A stretch of 48,674 nt of DNA, from positions 1-48,674 of the forward strand of contig DTUF01000016.1 in assembly GCA_012964335.1 (NCBI GenBank), written 5' to 3'. This stretch comes from Candidatus Poseidoniales archaeon. GTDB lineage: Archaea; Thermoplasmatota; Poseidoniia; Poseidoniales; Thalassarchaeaceae. This document shows positions 33,026 to 40,283 of this stretch, in pieces. Position numbers and translations under genes: made by a program. Position 1 is the stretch's first letter. Each line of letters starts with the position of its first letter. The notes beneath the pieces were generated by a model. It worked only from the letters and a program-made list of their open reading frames with translations. It made no database searches and had not been told where the DNA came from.

Positions 33026-33853
33026 ATGGGTGGGAAAATCAACGACTTCCGCTTCCCACTGATTGTGTTGCTTTCTGCACTCCTTTTGGTAGGAGGAACT
33101 ATTGCAGAATCAAATGGCATTTCAGGGGATAGAGCAGAGGGTGATACTGATGTTGCGAAGAGCGGTTGTACATGCCACACAAATTTTGAAATTGCACCTT
33201 CAGACAGTGTCACTTTGATTGTAGATGGCGTGCCTTACGCATGGGCTGAAGGAACATCCTACACCCTAACTATCCAGTTACTTGGCGGTCCAGAAATGGC
33301 TGGTGGCCACTCCAATACTGGGGGCTTCTCAATGCGAGTATCTTCAGGTGTACTAACCCCAGGTGCTGGATTTGAGAGTCTAGTTCACGATGATGGTTCT
33401 GAGCAAACCATGACTCACACTGAGGATGGGGCACAAACTCCTGACCGTACCTGGCAAGTCACTTGGACAGCCCCAGCAATAGATTCTGGTAATGTGACTT
33501 TCTGGGTTGCTGGAAATGCTGTTGATGGGAACTCCGCTGCAATGGCACCAGATTCATACAACCGCTTATCATTCAGCCTTTTCGAAGGTAATGACAATGG
33601 CAACACTAGGGCAATTTTTGCAGGGGATGGAAACATCCAGGCACCGGCTGCCTCGTCAGGAGGAGTTGATCTTCACAGCATGGGTGCACCATTCAGAGCC
33701 CACTGGCTCGGTCTGCTTGGATTTGGGGCTGTTATTGCTGTCCTCGTCTTCTGTGGATTCTTTTTGCGATATGGATTTAGCCACCACTACGTTGGCCGCA
33801 GTAACCTTCTCAAACTACGAATCAAACATCTACGCAGAGGTGACCAACTATGA
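33026..33853 (+). CDS. Exported, C-terminally anchored protein with a Cys-x-Cys-His motif
   Basis: The 275-residue protein has a signal sequence (FPLIVLLSALLLVGGTIA), then SGCTCHTNF near residue 48, a beta-sandwich domain of about 130 residues (GGFSMRVSSGVLTPGAGF, QVTWTAP), a linker and a C-terminal membrane helix (LGLLGFGAVIAVLVFCGFFL) with a basic cytosolic end. The layout resembles Reeler/choice-of-anchor-V proteins, which usually carry CxxCH. Here the motif is one residue shorter, so haem c binding is uncertain. It heads the Rieske/cytochrome b operon and could replace a missing cytochrome c1 as electron acceptor; this is inference. The stop overlaps the micro-ORF as ATGA. Confidence 0.75.
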   Translation: MGGKINDFRFPLIVLLSALLLVGGTIAESNGISGDRAEGDTDVAKSGCTCHTNFEIAPSDSVTLIVDGVPYAWAEGTSYTLTIQLLGGPEMAGGHSNTGGFSMRVSSGVLTPGAGFESLVHDDGSEQTMTHTEDGAQTPDRTWQVTWTAPAIDSGNVTFWVAGNAVDGNSAAMAPDSYNRLSFSLFEGNDNGNTRAIFAGDGNIQAPAASSGGVDLHSMGAPFRAHWLGLLGFGAVIAVLVFCGFFLRYGFSHHYVGRSNLLKLRIKHLRRGDQL

Positions 33854-33927
33854 CCTGCGAAGAACGACTAGAATGCTGGAGAGATGCACTCACCAATTAT
33901 CTTGCAGACAGAGGTGACAACTCATGA
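33850..33927 (+). CDS. 25-residue micro-ORF coupled on both sides
   Basis: An ATG at 33850 overlaps the stop of the exported protein (ATGA), and its own stop overlaps the next ATG at 33924 (ATGA). Both starts carry the same AGAGGTG ribosome site seven bases upstream. The peptide begins MTCEERLECWRDALTNYLAD, is soluble, contains two cysteines and one Trp, and is probably a single amphipathic helix. Placement inside a respiratory complex operon suggests a small subunit or assembly peptide. It may instead only relay ribosomes between flanking genes. Confidence 0.65.
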   Translation: MTCEERLECWRDALTNYLADRGDNS

Positions 33928-34373
33928 ATCAAGATGTAATCACCAGAATGCTTGAGCAAGTTGCTACAGGTGAAGTAAGCATTGAAGATGCCCGCACCGC
34001 ACTAAGTGGTATCGAACTCAATGAAGAAACATATGAGGCTGCAATTGACCATGGTGTGTTCAACAGAGCTGCCCCCGGTACTATTGTAAGAGCATCTCTT
34101 AGACCAAGTGGAACCTCAGCACTTGTTATTCTCACCTCAATTTGGGGATTAGGATGGACCCTTTACTGGGCTGGTAGTATGACATACGGGCTTTTCAATG
34201 GATGGGACCAACAACAACTCTCTTACCATTTTGCGATGACAATGGTTTCGCTAATTATTATGGGGATAGTCTATCTCAAATGGGTATTGCCTGACCTAGT
34301 TATTGTCAAGCATAGACGGGGTAAATATATCGGTGAAAAAGACCCCGAAAGTTGGAAAAAATATGAGGTGTGA
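33924..34373 (+). CDS. Two-helix membrane protein of the cytochrome b operon
   Basis: The 149-residue protein has a soluble helical N-terminus (VITRMLEQVATGEVSIEDAR), two membrane helices (ALVILTSIWGLGWTLYWAGS and HFAMTMVSLIIMGIVYLKWV) and a basic cytosolic tail ending next to the Rieske start. No cofactor-ligand pattern is evident. It lies between the micro-ORF and Rieske, so it is probably an accessory subunit of the quinol-oxidising complex. The AGAGGTG site at seven bases supports ATG 33924. Confidence 0.75.
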   Translation: MNQDVITRMLEQVATGEVSIEDARTALSGIELNEETYEAAIDHGVFNRAAPGTIVRASLRPSGTSALVILTSIWGLGWTLYWAGSMTYGLFNGWDQQQLSYHFAMTMVSLIIMGIVYLKWVLPDLVIVKHRRGKYIGEKDPESWKKYEV

Positions 34374-34376
34374 TGA

Positions 34377-35252
34377 ATGGCAAGGGAATTCAGACTTCGC
34401 CCCTCACCTAATGCCGATGAAGCGAGCCAAGATAGTGGATATAGCCTTGACAGGCGCCGCTTTATGCGATACTCATTCAATTCTGCAGCTGGTGTTATCA
34501 CAATGGCAAGTCTTGGTTCAATTGGGTTTGCTTCTCTTCTCATGGGTACCAAAGATGAAACGGGTGGTAGTAATTCCATCAGTTATTGGGTGCCTAAAGG
34601 ACAGGAAGCAGTTGTATGGTTCGGCTCAAAGCATCTTGAATCGATGAAAAAATCAGATTTTGAAGAACAATCTAAAACCTCTACAACCAAGATGTCGGGG
34701 GCACAGGGAGTTTGGGGTGGTATGCCAGTAACAGTAGTTTACGTCCCACACGAGGAAAACAAGGATTCACCAATATCGAGTGGTCTTCCTCGCTTCCAAT
34801 TCAAAGATGGAGTTGACCAAACTGGCGCTATTATTGGGTTTGGTGGAGAAATTGAGGATGACCCGAAGTGGTCGATGCTAAAAATTCACGATAATATCGT
34901 CATCATAATGTCACGCTGTACACATCTTTGCTGTATTCCTGGTTGGCAACTCGTTTCAAATGATTTCACTGCAGATAACTGGTTACCTGGTGGCCTAGAT
35001 GCTGGAGGGAACAAATTGTTTTGTATCTGTCATTCAAGTAGATTTGACCCTACAACAATTGAGAAGAATACCAACATAAACAAATCCACAGGGGCTGCTT
35101 TCAAATTTTTTGGAATCAAGAGAACTGGTGGGCCAGCCCCTGTTGGAATCCCTCTTATTCCGTTTAAAATAAACAATGATATTCTAGAAGTGATTGACTT
35201 TGAGGCCGAGGGAGTGGTCGAGATACTCGACTGGTACACTTATTGTAATTAG
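34377..35252 (+). CDS. Rieske iron-sulfur protein
   Basis: The 291-residue Rieske subunit takes electrons from quinol at cytochrome b. Tat-type signal SLDRRRFMRYS (about residues 23-33) precedes a membrane anchor (GVITMASLGSIGFASLLMG). Cluster box I is CTHLCC (C181, H183; C186 for the disulfide) and box II CICHSS (C216, H219; C218 for the disulfide). Compared with the usual CTHLGC, Gly is replaced by C185. The protein is longer than typical Rieske subunits, with an extra segment between anchor and cluster domain. GAGGTG precedes the ATG. It is followed by cytochrome b after 15 bp. Confidence 0.95.
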   Translation: MAREFRLRPSPNADEASQDSGYSLDRRRFMRYSFNSAAGVITMASLGSIGFASLLMGTKDETGGSNSISYWVPKGQEAVVWFGSKHLESMKKSDFEEQSKTSTTKMSGAQGVWGGMPVTVVYVPHEENKDSPISSGLPRFQFKDGVDQTGAIIGFGGEIEDDPKWSMLKIHDNIVIIMSRCTHLCCIPGWQLVSNDFTADNWLPGGLDAGGNKLFCICHSSRFDPTTIEKNTNINKSTGAAFKFFGIKRTGGPAPVGIPLIPFKINNDILEVIDFEAEGVVEILDWYTYCN

Positions 35253-35267
35253 AATGGGGGAAATGAT

Positions 35268-36134
35268 ATGTTACTACAATTTTGGTTCCTTTGGTTATTC
35301 ATTATCATCGTCACGGTGTTAGTTGCTCTAACTTTACGTAAAGAGAATGAAGACATACCCCGAAAAGAGATTCTTAGGGCTGTTGAATCCGTTGGGAAAA
35401 TGGGTCTTGCTGAGAAGTTATTCCTGTGGACCTTCTCATGGTTAGATACTAGATTCCGAATCCAAGATTATTGGGCAATGAGTCGTGATGCCTACCAATC
35501 GGTGCATCGACAAATGCCCCTAACCCACGCCGAAAAGTACAAACTCAGAATCATTTGGTACTGGTACCCACTCTACTGTTTGGGTGGAATCTCATTCCTA
35601 GCATTTATCATTCTAATTATCACAGGCACTGTTCTTGGAATTTATTATGTCCCAGGTGGAGATGGTGACCCAACTCCTGCTTACTCGAGTATGGAGTTCA
35701 TAATGACTCAATTGCCATTTGGTTACATTATCAGAAGCATCCACCACTGGGCTACGCATTTCATGGTCGCCTCAGTATTCCTTCACATGTGCCGAGTATA
35801 CTTCACTGGCGCATACCGAAACCCACGAGAGTTGAACTGGCTCATTGGGGTTGGTCTGATGTTACTTACCATAGTCTTCGGATATTCTGGTTATCTTCTA
35901 CCTTGGGATGCTCTAGCTTTTGGAGCAGCAACAATTGGTATTGCAATGGCGAAATCAACCCCGCTCATAGGTAGTTGGGTTGCAACCCTAATGTTTGGCG
36001 GCACATCTCTATCAGGAGCAGCAGTCACCAGAATGTACTTCTTACATGTATTCATTTTACCAGTAATAGTGACAACACTGATCATCATACACTTGTTTAT
36101 TGTCTGGGTACAGGGGATTGCGGAGCCGCATTGA
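35268..36134 (+). CDS. Cytochrome b, N-terminal (b6-like) half
   Basis: The 288-residue diheme quinol-oxidase core resembles cytochrome b6. It has one extra N-terminal membrane helix (FLWLFIIIVTVLVALTL), an amphipathic segment, then four core helices. Haem-ligand histidines are H159 and H173 (14 apart) in IHHWATHFMVASVFLHM, and H260 and H275 (15 apart) in FLHVFILPVIVTTLIIIH. GYSGYLLPWD is the conserved quinol-site stretch. The b6-type split is completed by the first part of the next gene. It acts in the cytoplasmic membrane with Rieske. Confidence 0.95.
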   Translation: MLLQFWFLWLFIIIVTVLVALTLRKENEDIPRKEILRAVESVGKMGLAEKLFLWTFSWLDTRFRIQDYWAMSRDAYQSVHRQMPLTHAEKYKLRIIWYWYPLYCLGGISFLAFIILIITGTVLGIYYVPGGDGDPTPAYSSMEFIMTQLPFGYIIRSIHHWATHFMVASVFLHMCRVYFTGAYRNPRELNWLIGVGLMLLTIVFGYSGYLLPWDALAFGAATIGIAMAKSTPLIGSWVATLMFGGTSLSGAAVTRMYFLHVFILPVIVTTLIIIHLFIVWVQGIAEPH

Positions 36135-36147
36135 AGGTGTGAATCAA

Positions 36148-39048
36148 ATGGGTATGATAGACAATTTTGGACGCATCGCAGATGTGTATATGCGTGAAAA
36201 AGACAAGTTGAAAGATACTGAAGAGGAACGTCGACGTACTTTTGTCGGCCACCCACTTTGGCCGCATGAAGTGCTAAGAGATAGCATAATTTTAGCATCG
36301 ATAATGGCCGTTCTGGCATTTTATTCATGGATAATTCCCCCACCTCTCCACAGTGCAGCAGACCCGTTTGCACAGGCTGGGTTCGTGTTCCCTGACTGGT
36401 ATGTTCTATTCTCATACGGATATCTCCGCTGGGGTGAGTACTTACCACAATTTGATATCCCGTTACCAAATATCATTGGAAATTTCTTTGGTTCGCCTGT
36501 TATTTCTTGGAATGCTGGATGGTGGGGTGCATTCCTTACTGGTTTCCCAGTTGGTATCTTGGCACTTCCACCATTCCTTGGCGGACGTGCTAAACGTGGT
36601 GTAGAGGACCCTTGGTTCGCTACTGCGGGAGTTATTTACTTAGCCCACGTTTGGTTCATCAGTGTCTTCTCAATCAATATCTTCCTTCTATTGTACGGGA
36701 ATAACCGTTCGGATTACTGTAAACTAAACTCTCACACGGGCCTAAGTTGCGGGGTTAGGGAACCTTGGATTGCAGATGTTTTCAATGCAATTCCTTGGAT
36801 ATTAACTGGAATTCTAATTTGGATAATGTTGTTCTTTATTGCTAAGGCATATCTCATCAAGGCAGCCGGTTCAAGAGTTAGTCCAAAAACTGGCCGCAAG
36901 GTAGCACTTGGGGCATTGATAATTGCTGTATTACTATCTGTTGTTTCATGGCCCATCTACAACGGTGGCTTCTGGGACATGGGCGGATTAGGTGCTATGG
37001 ATGATGTTGATGAGTTGGGAACACTAAGAAACCAACCTGAAGATGCCTTGCTAGCAATGGATGAAGGGAACGACTGGAGTAGTATGGAGGCGAATTGCCT
37101 AACCTACGGTGCGAGTTCAGGAAGTATGCTTTGGCAAGATACCTCATTCACAGAAGACGGAGTTGACCGTTCAGATTATTGTTTATTACCGGCAGAAAAT
37201 TGGTTGAATTGGGGTATATACCAACCCGTTCAAGAGAATATCATTGATTTTGCTGATGCAAATAATCACAAACAAACCCTGACATCTGATGGCGCAGTAA
37301 CTGGTGGTGTCAATGGATTCACAGAAATATACAATTATTCTGGAGATAGTTCTCTTTCAAGCAGTTATTCACTGAATGTTGAGGACCTTGGCGTTGATGA
37401 GTTAACAATGGATTTATCTTGCACATTTAGAACCTCAGAAAGAAAAGCTGGTGACCACAGTATCAGTGTAGATGTGACTGATGCAAGCGGCATCAGCATT
37501 GCGGAATTAGGTGGAGACCTAGAAGAAGGTGCAACTTGCATAACTAAGTCATTTGATGTTGAGCCTGGACGATATACCGTTACAATGACTATTGATTCAA
37601 CCTTTGATAGTGGTAACGCAACTGTCGTAGTGGACGCAACTTCAGATGTGTCAGTATTCCAACCATTATTGCTCAACCCTGATACTGGCATGGCTCTTGA
37701 TAGAACCAATAATACTGAATTAGCACTTGCTGGCCTTGGTGCAAATGACCTGTCATCACTTATCTTAGAGAATCCCACGTACCACCAAAATCCAAAAAGT
37801 TTGGATGCTAAACTAACCTATTCTCTATTCATTCCGCCACTTGCTCTTGGAGCAATGATTTTCGTTCTAATGCGCAGCATGGCGAGAGGATATGAGTATG
37901 AAATGAACAAGTGTTACGGGTGTGACCTTTGTGATGATGCCTGCCCAGTTAGATTGTTCACAGGTGGCGATAAACTGAACATCATTTACAACACTTGGAA
38001 TAACGAGGATGATGGAGTACCAATGTATTCTTGCTTAACCTGTACCGCTTGCACCAATGCTTGCCCTCAACTTGTTGACTACGACTCATATGTTGATATT
38101 CGTAGGAACCTGGTTGTTGGTGGACCACCAGCGGCTAATATCCCACATACTGTCTTGCAGGCAGTCTTAGCAGCTGAAGCACAAGAAGATGCAGATGATG
38201 ACTTCATTCCAACTGATGAATACCCAATCAACTCCAACGTTGCTTACTATCCTGGATGTGTTGACTACCTTGACCAAGACTTGGTATTCAGCCACCTCAA
38301 CAAGGGTGACATGAATCTCGGAGACACAACCACTGCCGCATTCACTCTTTTCGATGAGATGGGTGTTGATGTCGCTTATCTCGGTAGAGATTTCATGAAA
38401 TGTTGTGGCCACGATCAAAAATGGCAGGGCATGGATGATGTCGCTGAAAAATTGAAGACTTTCAACAAGAAGAAGTTAGAAGAGAGTGGTATTGACACAC
38501 TTGTAAGCAGTTGTGCTGAATGTTTCCGCACCTTTGCTATGGACTACGAACTAGAAGGAATCAAAGTGATGCACACTACTGAATATCTCAAAGAAGCTGG
38601 GTTTGATGTTGAATTAACTTCAAGTTGCCCTAAGAAAGTAACTTTCCATGACCCATGTAGGCTTGGCCGACAAATGGATATCTATGATGAGCCGCGTGAA
38701 CTCATAGAAAATGTGAAGGGAGTTGAATTAGTTGAGATGGAACATCACCATGATGAAGCATTATGCTGCGGAGTTTCAAGCATGATGTCATGCAACGAAG
38801 ATAGTCGAACCCTCCGAATTCAGCGATTTGAAGAAGTGATTGAAACCGGTGCTGAAATGATGATTACTTCCTGCCCCAAGTGCGTAGCGCACTTTGAGTG
38901 CCTCAAATTCGAGGGTGACCCGAGTTACAACTTTGAAATTCTAGATGTGGTTTCATTCCTTGCTCGCCAGGTAGATGAGAAGAATGCACTAGGCCAAGGT
39001 GCATCAGAAGTACTGCAAACTTCTCCCTCAGACGAAGTTGTCGCTTGA
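36148..39048 (+). CDS. Cytochrome b C-terminal half fused to an HdrD/GlpC-like Fe-S module
   Basis: The 966-residue fusion has three parts. Residues 31-270 correspond to the subunit-IV half of cytochrome b (GHPLWPHEVLRDS, PDWY at 82-85) with about five membrane helices. Residues 270-555 form a large outside beta-rich domain closed by a membrane helix (FIPPLALGAMIFVLM). The cytosolic remainder has two 4Fe-4S motifs (C589-C592-C595-C599 and C629-C632-C635-C639) and two CCG-type domains (CCGHDQ, SSCAEC; LCCGVSS, TSCPKC), as in HdrD, GlpC and LutA. ATG 36148 follows AAGGTG; an upstream frame at 36100 overlaps cytochrome b and is rejected. It likely couples quinol chemistry to a cytosolic partner; the substrate is unknown. 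Confidence 0.9.
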   Translation: MGMIDNFGRIADVYMREKDKLKDTEEERRRTFVGHPLWPHEVLRDSIILASIMAVLAFYSWIIPPPLHSAADPFAQAGFVFPDWYVLFSYGYLRWGEYLPQFDIPLPNIIGNFFGSPVISWNAGWWGAFLTGFPVGILALPPFLGGRAKRGVEDPWFATAGVIYLAHVWFISVFSINIFLLLYGNNRSDYCKLNSHTGLSCGVREPWIADVFNAIPWILTGILIWIMLFFIAKAYLIKAAGSRVSPKTGRKVALGALIIAVLLSVVSWPIYNGGFWDMGGLGAMDDVDELGTLRNQPEDALLAMDEGNDWSSMEANCLTYGASSGSMLWQDTSFTEDGVDRSDYCLLPAENWLNWGIYQPVQENIIDFADANNHKQTLTSDGAVTGGVNGFTEIYNYSGDSSLSSSYSLNVEDLGVDELTMDLSCTFRTSERKAGDHSISVDVTDASGISIAELGGDLEEGATCITKSFDVEPGRYTVTMTIDSTFDSGNATVVVDATSDVSVFQPLLLNPDTGMALDRTNNTELALAGLGANDLSSLILENPTYHQNPKSLDAKLTYSLFIPPLALGAMIFVLMRSMARGYEYEMNKCYGCDLCDDACPVRLFTGGDKLNIIYNTWNNEDDGVPMYSCLTCTACTNACPQLVDYDSYVDIRRNLVVGGPPAANIPHTVLQAVLAAEAQEDADDDFIPTDEYPINSNVAYYPGCVDYLDQDLVFSHLNKGDMNLGDTTTAAFTLFDEMGVDVAYLGRDFMKCCGHDQKWQGMDDVAEKLKTFNKKKLEESGIDTLVSSCAECFRTFAMDYELEGIKVMHTTEYLKEAGFDVELTSSCPKKVTFHDPCRLGRQMDIYDEPRELIENVKGVELVEMEHHHDEALCCGVSSMMSCNEDSRTLRIQRFEEVIETGAEMMITSCPKCVAHFECLKFEGDPSYNFEILDVVSFLARQVDEKNALGQGASEVLQTSPSDEVVA

Positions 39049-39121
39049 TGTATTATACGCATCAACGATTTTCATAGAGCGTAAACAGGTTGAAAGTAGA
39101 AAGCCCTGAGGAAGTAATCAG

Positions 39122-39454
39122 ATGAGTCAACTTGATGATGTCAAAAAACGCCGCCAACTTGAGGCAGCGCGCATCAAACAACGGCTATCCGAAATGTACG
39201 AAATAAGCGCTGAAGAAATCCCTGAGGGTGAAGAGGTAGTAGCCTTCGTGAATGTAGACCAGTGCATCGGTTGTGACCAATGTCTAATCGTTTGTGATGA
39301 TGACGCAATAGAACTTTACGACGCACCTCTAAAAAACTCTCTTCTACATGTTGAAGTGAATAAAAAAGCAAAAATTCTGCGAGACCCTTGCACCGGTTGT
39401 AGACTATGTGTTTTGGCCTGCCCTACAGATGCGATTATCATGATAGATAGGTGA
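39122..39454 (+). CDS. Two-cluster 4Fe-4S ferredoxin-like protein
   Basis: The 110-residue protein has a charged helical N-terminus (about 1-45), then CIGCDQCLIVC and CTGCRLCVLACP, two complete 4Fe-4S motifs, separated by an insert of about 20 residues. The second motif's spacing is standard; the first lacks the usual Pro after the fourth Cys. It is cytosolic and would exchange electrons with the Fe-S module encoded immediately upstream. The 73-bp gap contains an AT-rich TATTATAC string, so a separate promoter is possible. Confidence 0.9.
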   Translation: MSQLDDVKKRRQLEAARIKQRLSEMYEISAEEIPEGEEVVAFVNVDQCIGCDQCLIVCDDDAIELYDAPLKNSLLHVEVNKKAKILRDPCTGCRLCVLACPTDAIIMIDR

Positions 39455-39458
39455 GCAA

Positions 39459-39761
39459 ATGAGTGGAGAGAAAGACCCTGTACGCTTTGGTGCTGAGTTT
39501 GGCCCGTATCGCTCACAGCACCACAAGGGTGTGACACTTTCAACATTCAAGACTCTAGTCTGGGTCTCAAATATAGGCGGGTTACTGCTAGTTGTTGTCG
39601 CTTTGGAAATGATGATTATACAACAGAGATTCTACTGGGGATTAGCAGCGCTGATTGCTGGAATCGTGGTTGCACTTTTCCCATCAAATTACGAAATTGT
39701 TGGTATGGAAAAGGAAGATGAGCCAACTAGTGATGAATCGATAAACGAAGATGAGTCTTGA
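39459..39761 (+). CDS. Small two-helix membrane protein ending the respiratory operon
   Basis: The 100-residue protein has two hydrophobic helices (LVWVSNIGGLLLVVVALEMM and FYWGLAALIAGIVVALF) between a polar N-terminus and an acidic tail. No motif is recognised. It starts 4 bp after the ferredoxin with GGTGAG as ribosome site and is probably an accessory membrane subunit of the same complex. Confidence 0.7.
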   Translation: MSGEKDPVRFGAEFGPYRSQHHKGVTLSTFKTLVWVSNIGGLLLVVVALEMMIIQQRFYWGLAALIAGIVVALFPSNYEIVGMEKEDEPTSDESINEDES

Positions 39762-39764
39762 GCT

Positions 39765-40283
39765 GTGAAACAATCAAAGACTCCATCTAATAATCAGCGA
39801 ATAATGCAAGCAATGGTGGTACGTCAAATTGACACGCCCCTTGGTCCAATGATTGCTGAAGCAAGCAAATTAGGATTAACTAAACTTCATTGGTCGAATG
39901 AAGTCATTACCAGCAGTAAGACAAGAAGCGACCATCTCGATTGTGCTGAACGATGGGTGAGTGCATATTTTTCAGGGGAAAATGCACCCGAGCCGATTCT
40001 TGATTTCACAGGTTTAACTGATTTTAGACAACACATTTCCTTAACTCTACAAAAAAATGTTAGGTTTGGCCAAATGACGACCTATGGGGACTTAGCAAAG
40101 AGTGCGCGTAAAAGCGGGGCTAGTCGAGCGGTAGGCTCAACCATGGCAAAAAATCCGTGGACTCTCCTTGTGCCATGTCATAGAGTTGTGAAATCAGACG
40201 GTGGTTTAGGAAACTACTCTGCAGCAGATGGCATCAAAACTAAAGCTTGGCTACTCAATCATGAGAAACGACTGATGAAGTAA
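39765..40283 (+). CDS. ogt: O6-methylguanine-DNA methyltransferase
   Basis: This suicide repair enzyme moves alkyl groups from O6-alkylguanine to its own cysteine. The 172-residue protein has the helix-turn-helix segment GQMTTYGDLAKSARKSGASR with the arginine finger, the ASRAVGSTMAKNP motif and the active site LLVPCHRVV (Cys138), followed by GGLGNYSA. GTG 39765 is used; ATG 39804 is an alternative that trims a polar N-terminus. It is 3 bp after the respiratory operon but unrelated in function. Its 3' end overlaps gshA by 29 bp on the opposite strand. Confidence 0.95.
   Translation: MKQSKTPSNNQRIMQAMVVRQIDTPLGPMIAEASKLGLTKLHWSNEVITSSKTRSDHLDCAERWVSAYFSGENAPEPILDFTGLTDFRQHISLTLQKNVRFGQMTTYGDLAKSARKSGASRAVGSTMAKNPWTLLVPCHRVVKSDGGLGNYSAADGIKTKAWLLNHEKRLMK

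Noticed and set aside
36100-36147. Earlier start of the cytochrome b-Hdr fusion
   Set aside because: This start lies inside cytochrome b and has no ribosome site; ATG 36148 follows AAGGTG and begins just after the cytochrome b stop.
35891-36469. 192-codon minus-strand frame
   Set aside because: It is antisense to the cytochrome b genes, whose membrane helices and haem ligands are unmistakable.
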